From assembly GCA_037190805.1 (NCBI GenBank), contig JBBCJR010000004.1:434001-498000 (forward strand): a stretch of 64,000 nucleotides of DNA, written 5' to 3'. This DNA comes from JBBCJR01 sp037190805. Lineage in GTDB: Bacteria > Pseudomonadota > Alphaproteobacteria > Sphingomonadales > Sphingomonadaceae. The notes under the pieces were generated by a model that searched no databases, was not told the origin of the DNA, and worked only from the letters and a program-made list of their open reading frames with translations. The position numbers were made by a program, and so were the translations under genes. Shown here piece by piece: positions 42,830-52,036 of the stretch; the first letter of the stretch is position 1, and each line of letters begins with the position of its first letter.

Positions 42830-44467
42830 ATGAAGGTTTCCACAAATGAGTTGGCGGCGCACCTGGTTCAGCGCGTGAACGCAGCCGACGCTATCCGCAG
42901 ATCCGCCAGTGCGTTCGGATCGCGCACCGCCCTCGTCGACGCGAACGAACAGGTGAGCTTTCGGACGCTGAATACCCAGATCGATCAGCTCGCGTCGGAT
43001 TTTCAAGCGCGAGGACTGATGCAGGGCGATTTCCTGATTATCGTTTCCGCAAACTCGATAGACGTCGCACGGGTCTACTTCGCATGCGCGCGCGCCGGAT
43101 TAGTGGCCGTACCTCTCCATCCCGCGTCCACGCCGGCGGAAATCGGCCATGTGCTTTCGGAAACTTCGGCCCGAGCGGTCGCCGTGGAGCCTGCCCTGCT
43201 CCCGAAAATTGTCCAAGCTGCACAGCAAGGGGGTTCGCATTATCTTTATCTGATGAAGGATGCGGGGGGCATCGGCCCCTCCGGATACCAGCTCTCAGAC
43301 ACCCCGACTGCTTCATCTCCCACCCAACCGCTGGCGGCGCTGTGGTCGCGAAGCGTGCCGCCGGTGGAAATATGGGTCCCGGAACGCGACCCCGTACAAT
43401 GCCTGTACACGTCGGGGTCGACCGGAAAGCCCAAGGGGGTGCTGACCAGTCATGTCGCAGTCGTCTTCACGACCCTGTCGTGCGCGGCGCACATGCGAGC
43501 CACGGAGGCAGACGTCGGTTTGCTCAACCTTCCAATGAACCATGTCGGCGGCCTCAACGATAGTATGCTGACCTATCTGACAGTGGGCGCGAAAGGCATC
43601 ATCATGCCGACATGGGACCCGGTCACTGCGGCCGCTCTCGTCGAATGCCACGGCGTGACAATCGGCATGATGTCGGGACCGATGTGGCGTCAGCTGCTCG
43701 ATGCGGCAGAGAAGGAAGGGCGCTCTATCGCTTCCATCCGGCGGTGCAACGTCGGCATGGCGAATCTCAGCCCTGCCGAGGAGCGCCGGCTGCGCGCGGC
43801 ATGTCCGGCGGCCGATATCGTCATGGTTTCCGGCCAGACCGAGTTTACCGGCTATCAGGAAGGACAACGCCCGGCATTGCAGCACAGCAAGCCGCTGGCT
43901 TGGGGCGCTCCGACACTTATGAACGAAGTCGAGATCATGGATGACGACGGACGGCTGTTGGGGCCAGGTCAGGTCGGCGAGATCGTCTATCGCGGCCCCC
44001 AGTCGATGAACGGATATCTGGGAGATGACGCCCTAACTTCAGCGTCGTTCAAGCACGGTTGGTTTCATAGCGGCGATCTGGGCTATGTCGATGACGAGCA
44101 GATCATTTGGTTTGTCGACCGCAAGAAGGACTTGATCAAGACCGGCGGCGAGAATGTCTCCCCCCAGGAAGTCACGACCATTTTGCTCGGTCACGAGCAT
44201 GTCGCGGAATGCGCGGTGGTCGGCCTGCCCCATCCCCGATGGATCGAAGCCGTGACGGCCTTCGTCTGCGTCCGTCCCGGCGCCGATGTCGGCGAAGATG
44301 ACCTGCGCAGCCATTGCAGGTCCGTTCTGGCGCCGTTCAAGGTCCCTAAACGCATAGTGTTCCTCGACACGCTGCCCCGTGGCGCCACCGGCAAGCTGAT
44401 GAAGCAGGTTCTGCGTGAGAATTACCGTGACATCTATCAGGCGGAGCCGGGCGACGATCGACGCTAG
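42830..44467 (+). CDS. AMP-dependent acyl-CoA ligase
   Basis: This adenylate-forming ligase has 545 residues from the ATG at 42830; an in-frame GTG at 42809 is the alternative. The ATP loop LYTSGSTGKPKGV (near 191-203) is diagnostic. Further motifs are HSGDLGYVDDEQIIWFVDRKKDLIKTGGENVSPQEV and the C-terminal catalytic lysine region PRGATGKLMKQVLRENY. It activates a carboxylic acid to its CoA thioester. Its end overlaps the 3' end of the convergent acyl-CoA dehydrogenase by 4 bp. The acid is unknown but probably a ring-fission product. Confidence 0.92.
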   Translation: MKVSTNELAAHLVQRVNAADAIRRSASAFGSRTALVDANEQVSFRTLNTQIDQLASDFQARGLMQGDFLIIVSANSIDVARVYFACARAGLVAVPLHPASTPAEIGHVLSETSARAVAVEPALLPKIVQAAQQGGSHYLYLMKDAGGIGPSGYQLSDTPTASSPTQPLAALWSRSVPPVEIWVPERDPVQCLYTSGSTGKPKGVLTSHVAVVFTTLSCAAHMRATEADVGLLNLPMNHVGGLNDSMLTYLTVGAKGIIMPTWDPVTAAALVECHGVTIGMMSGPMWRQLLDAAEKEGRSIASIRRCNVGMANLSPAEERRLRAACPAADIVMVSGQTEFTGYQEGQRPALQHSKPLAWGAPTLMNEVEIMDDDGRLLGPGQVGEIVYRGPQSMNGYLGDDALTSASFKHGWFHSGDLGYVDDEQIIWFVDRKKDLIKTGGENVSPQEVTTILLGHEHVAECAVVGLPHPRWIEAVTAFVCVRPGADVGEDDLRSHCRSVLAPFKVPKRIVFLDTLPRGATGKLMKQVLRENYRDIYQAEPGDDRR

Positions 44468-45612
44468 GCCTCGCGTGGGGCCATGCGGCGGGCAATGATG
44501 CTCAGCATGACCTCGTCGGCCCCACCGCCGATCGATGCCAGACGTCCGTCGCGGAAGAGGCGCGATATGGGATTGTGCCAGCCATAGCCTTCCGCGCCCC
44601 AATATTGCAGGCAAGCATCGGGCACCTTGCGAAGCAGTCTGCCCGCGATCAGCTTTGCCATGGCCGCCTGCTCCCCAACGGCTTCCCCGGACACGAGCCG
44701 CTCGGTCGCAGAATAGGTCAGCGCCCGCAGCGCCTCGATCTCGGTTTTCAGCTCTGCCAGACGGAAGCGGATCGCCTGTTTATCGAACAAGGCTCCCCCA
44801 AAGGCGGGACGGGCCAGCGTATATTCCACGGTCGCCTCGACGCAGCGCTGCAGCGTGCGAAGAGCGTTGGCGGCCGCCCATATCCGTTCCTCGTCGAATT
44901 GCGCCATCTGATACTGAAAGCCGCGCCCGGCTTCGCCGATTAGGTGGCAAGCCGGCACTCGAACGTCGTTGAGGCGGATCGTCGGCGTGTCCGCAGCATG
45001 CATGCCGAGCTTCTCGACCGCGCCTCCCCTTTCCACGCCATTGCCGTTCAGCGGCACCACGAACAGGCTCTTGTTGCGATGACGGGGTGCATCGGAGGTA
45101 TTCGCTAGCACGACCATGAAATCCGCCTGAGCCCCGTTCGTGACCCAGGTCTTCTCCCCGTTGATGATCCAATCCCCCCCATCGCGGCGAGCGCTGGTGT
45201 CGATTGCCACCACATCGGAACCGGCGCGCCGCTCGGTCACCCCAAGACTGGCAACCATGTCGCCAGCGATCACGGGCGCAAGATAGGCCCTTCGAAGATC
45301 GTCGGAGCCGAAACGTGCCAATGCCCCACTCGCGAATTCAGCATGGACACCGATCGCCATCTGGACGGCGCCACCATTCGCCTCTCCCAACGCTTCCGCC
45401 ATCGTCACGGTAAAGGAAAAATCCAGCCCGGCGCCACCGAATGCCGAAGGGCGCGCCACACCCAACAATCCCACGGCGCCCATTTTCCGAAACAACTCGT
45501 GCAGGGGGATGGAGCGGGCGGCCTCCCAATCAGCCAACCGCGGATTGATCTCATCCCTGACGAACGCAGTGACAAGCTGGTCCAGCGCAGCGCGATCTTG
45601 GTCAAGCAGCAT
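44464..45612 (-). CDS. Acyl-CoA dehydrogenase
   Basis: This FAD-dependent dehydrogenase has 382 residues from the ATG at 45612 and performs the alpha,beta-oxidation of an acyl-CoA. Family features are MVASLGVTERRAGSDVVAID, WIINGEKTWVTNGAQADFMVV and the C-terminal helix segment YWGAEGYGWHNPISRLFRDGR. That last segment carries the catalytic-base region (around residue 350). It shares a 140-bp divergent gap with the TetR gene, so the TetR protein may repress it. Confidence 0.92.
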   Translation of the reverse strand: MLLDQDRAALDQLVTAFVRDEINPRLADWEAARSIPLHELFRKMGAVGLLGVARPSAFGGAGLDFSFTVTMAEALGEANGGAVQMAIGVHAEFASGALARFGSDDLRRAYLAPVIAGDMVASLGVTERRAGSDVVAIDTSARRDGGDWIINGEKTWVTNGAQADFMVVLANTSDAPRHRNKSLFVVPLNGNGVERGGAVEKLGMHAADTPTIRLNDVRVPACHLIGEAGRGFQYQMAQFDEERIWAAANALRTLQRCVEATVEYTLARPAFGGALFDKQAIRFRLAELKTEIEALRALTYSATERLVSGEAVGEQAAMAKLIAGRLLRKVPDACLQYWGAEGYGWHNPISRLFRDGRLASIGGGADEVMLSIIARRMAPREA

Positions 45613-45678
45613 GAAGGATGCCCCCCGTGACGGCATAGGGGGCATACCGCGCCAACGATGTCGAGGGGTAGAATTCCA

Positions 45679-45692
45679 AGACCAATGGGTAT
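45679..45692. promoter_or_regulatory. Candidate TetR operator, site 1
   Basis: AGACCAATGGGTAT has the form ATAC-Y-AATS-R-GTAT with one mismatch. It lies between the divergent acyl-CoA dehydrogenase and TetR genes. Related sites lie at 53134, 53242 and 56026. Confidence 0.45.
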
Positions 45693-45751
45693 AATTCGGT
45701 CATCGTATAATCCTTCGCGCACTTATGGCTCGCAGCTTCTCAGGACACGTC

Positions 45752-46408
45752 ATGGCAAGGACAAAGTCATCCAAAGACAAATCAATTGGGTCTTCTGAGA
45801 TGAGAGAGCAGGTCACCAGCTTCAAACGCGAAAAAATTCTCAAGGTGGCGACTGATCTTTTTTTTGAGAACGGATATCAGGGCACCACCCTTGACATGGT
45901 CGCAGACGAACTTGGCGTCACGAAGCCGTTCATCTATTATCATTTCGATAGCAAGGCCCATATCCTGGAGGAACTGTGCCGTCCGTTCATGTATCAAGTC
46001 AATGCCGCCCTTGACGAAGCCTTGGGAACAGAAGGAAAAATGGTCGCTCGTTTGCATAGCGCCATCATTGCTGTCTGCTGCTCAACGCTGGAAAATCAGA
46101 GAAAAACCGCAATTTACTTTCGCGAGGAGAAATATCTTTCTCCCGAGGCGAAAGTGAACATCAACAAGATGCGTAAGGCATTCGACATCAAATTGACGCG
46201 TCTTCTCGAGGAAGGCGCGCGCCAAGGGGAATATGATGCCCCGGACCCAAAATTCCTGGGTCTGGCGATCAGTGGCATCATCAATTGGGCCTTCGTTTGG
46301 TACAATCCGGACGGCCCCTTGTCGAAACCCCAGATCGCCGAGAAGATCGCCGACCTGTCGATGCGGATGATTGGCGCCACACCGCCGAGCCGGGCTCAGC
46401 TGTCCTGA
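45752..46408 (+). CDS. TetR-family transcriptional regulator
   Basis: This regulator has 218 residues from the ATG at 45752, after an AGGA site. An in-frame start at 45725 is less likely. The N-terminal HTH, REKILKVATDLFFENGYQGT, followed by TTLDMVADELGVTKPFIYYHF, is canonical. The C-terminal helical ligand domain resembles those of acyl-CoA-responsive regulators (FadR/AcrR type). It is divergent from the acyl-CoA dehydrogenase. A shared palindrome in several promoters here suggests it controls the cluster. Confidence 0.93.
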   Translation: MARTKSSKDKSIGSSEMREQVTSFKREKILKVATDLFFENGYQGTTLDMVADELGVTKPFIYYHFDSKAHILEELCRPFMYQVNAALDEALGTEGKMVARLHSAIIAVCCSTLENQRKTAIYFREEKYLSPEAKVNINKMRKAFDIKLTRLLEEGARQGEYDAPDPKFLGLAISGIINWAFVWYNPDGPLSKPQIAEKIADLSMRMIGATPPSRAQLS

Positions 46409-46453
46409 CCCTGCTGGCCGGTGACCATGGGCTTCTTGGGTCACCTTCATCCT

Positions 46454-46981
46454 TTACCTGGACCGGCCGATCAGACGGCTCATCCATCCGATCAGACGTC
46501 GGAAGAGCGGAGGGACGGCTTGCCCTTCGCAGGGGATGTCCTGTTCCCCGCCGTCGATCGCCAGACGCAGATTGGTCGAAAACTGATCCGCCACGCGCTC
46601 GAGCACCGGTCCCGCCAAAGCGTTGATCATCTTGGCCATGGCCCCGCCGGGTTCGGCGTTGAAAGTCAGGACGATATCTGTTCTGTCGCCGTCGCTGGTC
46701 GCTTCATACCGGCCCCCGCCCGTAAATGGTTCGGTCTTCCCCGCGATCTCGAACGTGACGCTGGTTGGCGCATTCCATTCGGTCACCTCAATGGCGACGG
46801 CGACCTGGCGCTGGAAAGGCCCAAAATCGACCTGGAGCCGCCAGATCGATCGATCCCGGTCCAGCTCCTCATGGGATAGATAGCCGGGCATCTGGGTAGC
46901 CCAATTGCCCATATCGCTGACGAAATCCCAAGCGTCGTCGATATTCGTTGCCACATGGAAGGAACGTTCTGCGAAAGCCAT
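46454..46981 (-). CDS. SRPBCC-family (CoxG-like) protein
   Basis: This 175-residue protein starts from the ATG at 46981. The helix-grip fold shows FHVATNIDDAWDFVSDMGNWATQMPGY (about 8-34), where the first helix and cavity edge lie. The later GGRYEATSDGDRTDIVLTFNAEPGG and the C-terminal LERVADQFSTNLRLAID helix also match the CoxG/START-like group. It probably binds a hydrophobic ligand. It is downstream of the KstD-like flavoprotein on the same strand (46 bp gap). The function in the pathway is unknown. Confidence 0.8.
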   Translation of the reverse strand: MAFAERSFHVATNIDDAWDFVSDMGNWATQMPGYLSHEELDRDRSIWRLQVDFGPFQRQVAVAIEVTEWNAPTSVTFEIAGKTEPFTGGGRYEATSDGDRTDIVLTFNAEPGGAMAKMINALAGPVLERVADQFSTNLRLAIDGGEQDIPCEGQAVPPLFRRLIGWMSRLIGRSR

Positions 46982-47027
46982 CGATCGTCGCCCTACTGAA
47001 AACCGGGACCGCTGCCCCAACCGCCGT

Positions 47028-48659
47028 TTATGGCCGGTTCCGACCAAGGGTCTGACCGGCCAGATACCCCCATGTCATCGCTGGGCCCAAGGTCGACCCG
47101 ACCCCGAAATAGCTTGGACCCGTGATGCTCGCGGCGACATTGCCAGCAGCAAACAGCCCCGGAATCCCACGCCCGGCGACATCGACCACCTGCGCCCGAA
47201 CGTCCGTCCGGGGACCGCCTTTGGTGCCCAGCGCCCCCGCATGGATCGGCAGGGCATAGAAGGGCGGTTCGACGACCGATCCTAGATTGGGATGGGGCGC
47301 CTCGTGATCTCCCTGGAAGCGATCGAAGGCACTCTCGCCTCGATCGAAGTCCCGGTCCCGCCCTCTCAGAACGAAACTGTTCCACCGCGCCACGGTTTCC
47401 GACAATCCAACAGAGTCGATGCCAGTCAGCGTGGCCAGTTCGGCCAGGCTGCCGGCCTTACAGAGCCAGTCGGGATCCGGATCGTCGGGCATCGTCGTGC
47501 CGACGACGTAGCGACTACGGTACTGGCGATCGAAAACCGCCCAGGCCGGAAGATTCCGGAAAGCCGGCCCATTGGCGTCCATTTCGAACAGCGCTTTGCC
47601 TACCGAATTATAGTTGGCGGATTCATTCACGAACCGCTGCCCCCGCCGGTTGACCCAGATGATATGGGGGCCGCTTCTTTCCGCTTTGATGCCCCGCGCC
47701 AGCGGCCGCCCCTCATAGCTTTCGCCGGGGACAAGCATCGAGGGATAGTTCCACACCTCGCCCATGTTGGCGAGCTGAGCCCCCACCTGCATGGCCATGC
47801 GCAGCCCGTCCCCCTCGTTCACGGGCGGCGAGTTGGGCGCGGTGATCATGCCGGTCAGGAAACGTCGCTGCGTCTCTTCAGACCATTCGAATCCGGCGGT
47901 TGCGAGCACGACGCCGCGGGCGGCGCGCAGGTCCTGATTTTCCGTCTTGACGCCGACGACCCGTCCCTTGTCGACCAGAAGCTCTCGCGCCCGCGTGCCC
48001 AACCTGATTTCGATTCCCCGGTCCAGCACTGCCTTCAACAACGGCCCGACCAGAGCCTGGCCGAGCGCCACCATGCCCCGCTCCATTCGATCAGCGATGA
48101 GATCCGCTGGAATGCGCCAGGGTCGGTAAAAGGCCTGATAGGTCTCGTAAACTTCCTTCAGCGGGGTCGGAAATGGGAACATGCTCGGCGGGCGAAGCTT
48201 ATCGCGCCATGGGCCCAGGGTCGTGCTGTCGAACAGGGCGGGCTCCAGCGTGCGTCCCGCCAATTTCCCTCCGCACACTTCGGGATGATAATCCGGCGTC
48301 GACAAGGGCACCAATTTCAGTTCGGTGCGCTCCTCCAGGTAGCGCGCCATCATCGGCGCGGTATCGACGAACGTTTCGATCAACGCGTCGCTGGTTTTGC
48401 CCATCGCCAACGCTTTGCAATAACCGATGGCATCCTCGCGACTGTCCTCCTCGCCAAGTTCAGCCATATGGTCATTGCCGGGAACCCAGAGAGCGCCGCC
48501 TGATACGGCGCTCGTCCCTCCCACATGCGCGCTACGCTCCAGAATAAGCACCCTCGCCCCATGATCGTGGGCAAGAATAGCGGCCGTCAGCCCTGCCGCG
48601 CCCGATCCGAGGATGAGGACATCGACCGTGTCGGACGAGCGGAACAGCCGCTTAAGCAT
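47028..48659 (-). CDS. FAD-dependent oxidoreductase, second KstD/FRD paralogue
   Basis: This flavoprotein has 543 residues from the ATG at 48659. The FAD motif is VLILGSGAAGLTAAILAHDHG, with GGTSAVSGGALWVPGNDHM and GLFAAGNVAASITGPSYFG. It aligns over its full length with the gene at 39204, including RPWRIPADLIADRM and RFVNESANYNSVG, so the two are paralogues. They likely act at two similar steps, for example on two intermediates or two C=C positions. It is in the minus-strand block with the cupins and receptor. Confidence 0.9.
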   Translation of the reverse strand: MLKRLFRSSDTVDVLILGSGAAGLTAAILAHDHGARVLILERSAHVGGTSAVSGGALWVPGNDHMAELGEEDSREDAIGYCKALAMGKTSDALIETFVDTAPMMARYLEERTELKLVPLSTPDYHPEVCGGKLAGRTLEPALFDSTTLGPWRDKLRPPSMFPFPTPLKEVYETYQAFYRPWRIPADLIADRMERGMVALGQALVGPLLKAVLDRGIEIRLGTRARELLVDKGRVVGVKTENQDLRAARGVVLATAGFEWSEETQRRFLTGMITAPNSPPVNEGDGLRMAMQVGAQLANMGEVWNYPSMLVPGESYEGRPLARGIKAERSGPHIIWVNRRGQRFVNESANYNSVGKALFEMDANGPAFRNLPAWAVFDRQYRSRYVVGTTMPDDPDPDWLCKAGSLAELATLTGIDSVGLSETVARWNSFVLRGRDRDFDRGESAFDRFQGDHEAPHPNLGSVVEPPFYALPIHAGALGTKGGPRTDVRAQVVDVAGRGIPGLFAAGNVAASITGPSYFGVGSTLGPAMTWGYLAGQTLGRNRP

Positions 48660-48694
48660 ACCACGCCCCGACCTGCAGGCGGGCGGCTCCAAAC

Positions 48695-49024
48695 TCAGTC
48701 ATAATCGGCACGGCGCGGCACGAAAACATCGAGATTCAGCACCGGCTCGTTACCGATGACCTCGGCATGATGAAGAACATTGGGAGGCACGACCAACAGC
48801 CCCCCCTCCTCCAGAACAATCATCTCGTCGCCCACGTGAAAGGCAACCTTGCCCGCCATGATATAAACCAACTGTTCGTAGGGATGAGAGTGGGGTCGCG
48901 GCTCATGCCCAGGCCAGAGGCGATGAAGCGCCATCGTCGCCCCATCGCCGGAGAATGCCTTGCGTTCCACTCCTTCTCGAACGGTCTCCCAGTCGACAGA
49001 ACTCCAGTCACGGCAGCGGATCAT
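48695..49024 (-). CDS. Cupin-domain protein 1
   Basis: This 109-residue protein has cupin motif 1 as PRPHSHPYEQLVYIMAGKV (two histidines and a glutamate ligand) and motif 2 as VPPNVLHHAEVIGNEP. This is a small metal-binding cupin. The gene overlaps the next cupin by one base. Small cupins in such clusters are often dioxygenases or isomerases, but no activity can be stated. Confidence 0.85.
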   Translation of the reverse strand: MIRCRDWSSVDWETVREGVERKAFSGDGATMALHRLWPGHEPRPHSHPYEQLVYIMAGKVAFHVGDEMIVLEEGGLLVVPPNVLHHAEVIGNEPVLNLDVFVPRRADYD

Positions 49025-49413
49025 CAGAGTTTCTCTTCGAGCGACTTGGTGGAGAAGTCGCCGGGTGACACGATTTCGAGCACTTCGAGATCATCGCTGT
49101 GGGTTATCCCGCGATGCCGCACGCCGGGCGGCTGATATACCGACGAACCCACTTCCATCCTCACAGCACCGATATCGTCATACTCGAATTCGACCCACCC
49201 CTTGAGCACGAAGAACATCTGGAATGATGTGGAATGGTTGTGCCACTCTGGCTTCGGCTGCTTGCCCGGGACGGCACGAATAACGTGCGCTGTAAAAACC
49301 CCTCCCGTCGCGTCGAGAATCCCGAGGTCGCGATACTCGAAATATTCCCGCAGACCGCGGTCGAAATCGCTCCCATCCACCGCGGCGTGGCTGACTGTCG
49401 TTACATGCTTCAT
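49024..49413 (-). CDS. Cupin-domain protein 2
   Basis: This 129-residue protein contains the cupin motif EWHNHSTSFQMFFVLKGWVEFE with two histidines, and PPGVRHRGITHSDDLEVLEI as motif 2. It overlaps the first cupin gene by one base. It is unlike the first cupin in length and sequence, so the pair could be partners or successive enzymes. The next gene upstream is the TonB-dependent receptor. Confidence 0.85.
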   Translation of the reverse strand: MKHVTTVSHAAVDGSDFDRGLREYFEYRDLGILDATGGVFTAHVIRAVPGKQPKPEWHNHSTSFQMFFVLKGWVEFEYDDIGAVRMEVGSSVYQPPGVRHRGITHSDDLEVLEIVSPGDFSTKSLEEKL

Positions 49414-49460
49414 CTTCGATCTTCTTTCAGGTCATTACGCGCCGTCGCGGACAGGAGCGA

Positions 49461-51971
49461 TCAGTAGCGCCAGGTGAACTGCAACTGCACGGTGCGGGGC
49501 AAGGCGACGGATGCAGCCTGGTCGGCGGAGATCCCGATAGGGGTTCCGGTACCGCTTCCGGTGCCGGTGATGTCGTAGACGCCCGATATGATGAAACGGT
49601 TCGTCAGGTTACGCCCGATCAGGGCGACCTCCCAACGATTGTCGACCTCCGCCAAGCGCATCGTCGCATTCAGGAAGGCATATCGCGACTGCCGGGACAG
49701 ATCGGCGTTGAAGGGCGACGCGAAATAGCTCGAACTGTAGCGACCATCTGCGGCCAGGCCGAAGACCATATCATCGCTGACCGGAACATCGTAGTTGAAG
49801 CCCAGCGACGCAGTCCACAACGGTGCGTTCGCGATCGGCTTGCCCGACAAATCCTGGAACGCCGCTCCACCGGGCCCAGTCAGCGAGCACCCGGCACCCA
49901 AGGTCTGCCCGCCATAGCAGGGGCCGAGGAAGTTCTGATAACGACCGCGGTTATAATTCAGCGACCCCCTGATATTCAGGCCCGGGGCACCGCGCGGCGC
50001 AAACTCAGTCTCGAGTTCGATACCCTTCACGATCGCCGAACCAGCATTTGTGGTAACAAATGAGATCAGTGAGGCATTGTAGAAATCGACCTGAAGGTTG
50101 GAATATTTGTACCGATAGGCCGTCAGGTTGAAATTAAGCTGCCGGTCGAACAAGGTACTCTTGAAACCGGCTTCGAATCCCTTTGCCCGTTCACCTTCGA
50201 AATCCAGATCGCCGGGCTGAGTGTTGGATCCATAGATCGAGTTGTTCGAAAAGCCGCCTGATTTATATCCCGTCTTATAAGCACCATAAATGGTGATATC
50301 GGATTGTGGCTTCCAGCTTATCGTCGCTTCTGGGGACCAGTTGTTAAACGTCTGATCTCCGATCACCGGCTCATCGACGAGGTAGATCGCCGGGATGAGG
50401 GCGGGATTGGCATAGGGCTGGATGTAGATCGAGTCCTTGGTCTCGTGAATGTAGCGAACGCCGCCCGTCAACTCGACGGTTTCCGCCGGCTTATAGATCG
50501 CCTGGCCGAAACCGGATATGGTTTCGCCGTTCGTGAACGAGCTTTTCCAGGCGCCTACATAGCGCATGCCCGCCGGCGCAGCGGTGTTTTCAAGGCCGGC
50601 GAACAGAGGGAAGAGGTCGTTGTTCAGCTTGGTCTTCTGATAATAGAATCCTGCCAGCAGGTTCAACGGTCCGTCGAATGACGTCAACATCCGACCTTCG
50701 GTCGAGAAGGCATGCCATTTCGACCGCTCGGTCGCCCAGCCGCCGCCATTCGCACCGTTAATCGTGGGAGACTCATAGAAATAATCGACGATCAGCTGAT
50801 TATTGTATTTGTGGTAATTGTTAATCAGAGTGAAACCGATATCATCAGTGTTGTAATTCACCGTCCCGGTAACCGAGAACGACTTGTAACGATTTCCAAG
50901 CTGGCCATCGCGCGCATAGGGCACACCCGATGCCGCCATCTCGGTGGGCATATTACTCTGATAGATATTGAACTTCCGCTCGCAGGGCGATGCCGGCGCG
51001 ACCTGCTGGTTCGGCCCCGGACAGATCGGCACCACATTCCATGCGGGATTATTGGTCCGATTGAGATTGCCCGATGCCTTCAAGGTCGCAGTGAGCTCGT
51101 CGGTCGGCTCCCAGCGCAGGGTCAACCGAGCGAGCAATTGTCTTTCCTTCGGACCGATGCGATCCGCCGGCAGGCCCGTCAGCGTGCTCGTATTACCCGT
51201 CGCGACGTCGTAGACAGGATAGATGCTGCTTCCGCCGCGATTGTCGAAATAGCCGCCCCACATCTTCGAGGCGCGAACGGCCAGACGCGCACCCAGGGTT
51301 TCGGTCAAGGGGCCGGACGCAACGGCATCACCGATGAGGTTCTTGGAATTGAACTCATAGGAAACGCGGCCCAGCGCCTCGAACTTGTCGGTGGGATTGC
51401 CCGTGGTAATCGAGATCACGCCAGCGGTGGCATTCTTGCCGAAAAACAGCGCCTGAGGCCCCTTCAGAATTTCGATCTGGGTACTGTCGAAGAAACCTTC
51501 GTTGATGATGCGGCCCTGACCATAATAGACGCCGTCCAAGATGACCGCGACCGACTGCTCAATACCGACCGACGAGAAATTGGATCCGACGCCACGCAGC
51601 GAAATCTGAGCGCCCGAACCGGCCCCACCCCGCGCGATCACCAACTGCGGCGCGAGCGAGGAGGCCTTTTCAAGGTTGGTCAGATCATAACGCTCGATCA
51701 CCTTTTCAGACAACGCCGTCACCGCGAGCGGGGCATCCTGAACGGTTTCCACGCGACGGCGGGCGGTGACCAGGATTTCCTCCAGACCACCGGCCGAAGC
51801 CTCTTGAGACGCAGGCCGGACGACAGAGGCGCCTTCCGGTGAGGCGGCCGCCTGCTGGGCGAGCGCCGACGGCGCTCCCAGAAGAGCCAGGGGGAAGAGA
51901 AGTGCCGTGGTTGTGAAATACTTCGAATCAATTCCGCCGCGATGAGCGGAATATTTGCAATTTCTTTCCAT
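49461..51971 (-). CDS. TonB-dependent outer membrane receptor
   Basis: This protein has 836 residues from the ATG at 51971, preceded by GGAGGGGGT. The signal peptide ends near SALAQ. A plug domain (about 70-185) contains EILVTARRRVETVQDAPLAV (a TonB-box-like start) and LRGVGSNFSSVGIEQSVAVILDGVYYG. A 22-strand barrel follows, ending with the aromatic RTVQLQFTWRY. Receptors of this fold in sphingomonads often take up hydrophobic or aromatic substrates. It is probably the uptake gate for this cluster. Confidence 0.95.
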   Translation of the reverse strand: MERNCKYSAHRGGIDSKYFTTTALLFPLALLGAPSALAQQAAASPEGASVVRPASQEASAGGLEEILVTARRRVETVQDAPLAVTALSEKVIERYDLTNLEKASSLAPQLVIARGGAGSGAQISLRGVGSNFSSVGIEQSVAVILDGVYYGQGRIINEGFFDSTQIEILKGPQALFFGKNATAGVISITTGNPTDKFEALGRVSYEFNSKNLIGDAVASGPLTETLGARLAVRASKMWGGYFDNRGGSSIYPVYDVATGNTSTLTGLPADRIGPKERQLLARLTLRWEPTDELTATLKASGNLNRTNNPAWNVVPICPGPNQQVAPASPCERKFNIYQSNMPTEMAASGVPYARDGQLGNRYKSFSVTGTVNYNTDDIGFTLINNYHKYNNQLIVDYFYESPTINGANGGGWATERSKWHAFSTEGRMLTSFDGPLNLLAGFYYQKTKLNNDLFPLFAGLENTAAPAGMRYVGAWKSSFTNGETISGFGQAIYKPAETVELTGGVRYIHETKDSIYIQPYANPALIPAIYLVDEPVIGDQTFNNWSPEATISWKPQSDITIYGAYKTGYKSGGFSNNSIYGSNTQPGDLDFEGERAKGFEAGFKSTLFDRQLNFNLTAYRYKYSNLQVDFYNASLISFVTTNAGSAIVKGIELETEFAPRGAPGLNIRGSLNYNRGRYQNFLGPCYGGQTLGAGCSLTGPGGAAFQDLSGKPIANAPLWTASLGFNYDVPVSDDMVFGLAADGRYSSSYFASPFNADLSRQSRYAFLNATMRLAEVDNRWEVALIGRNLTNRFIISGVYDITGTGSGTGTPIGISADQAASVALPRTVQLQFTWRY

Positions 51972-52036
51972 GACCCCCTCCAATAATATGTTTATTTATG
52001 ATCACAGATATCGTTGATTTGAAATAAATAATAAGA

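Noticed and set aside
47292..48503. 403-codon plus-strand frame over the second KstD-like gene
   Set aside because: It is antisense of a gene with full FAD motifs and is rich in histidine, glutamine and arginine, as expected from the complementary GC-rich codons.
50712..51842. 376-codon plus-strand frame over the TonB receptor
   Set aside because: It is antisense of the receptor plug and barrel, with no recognisable motif.
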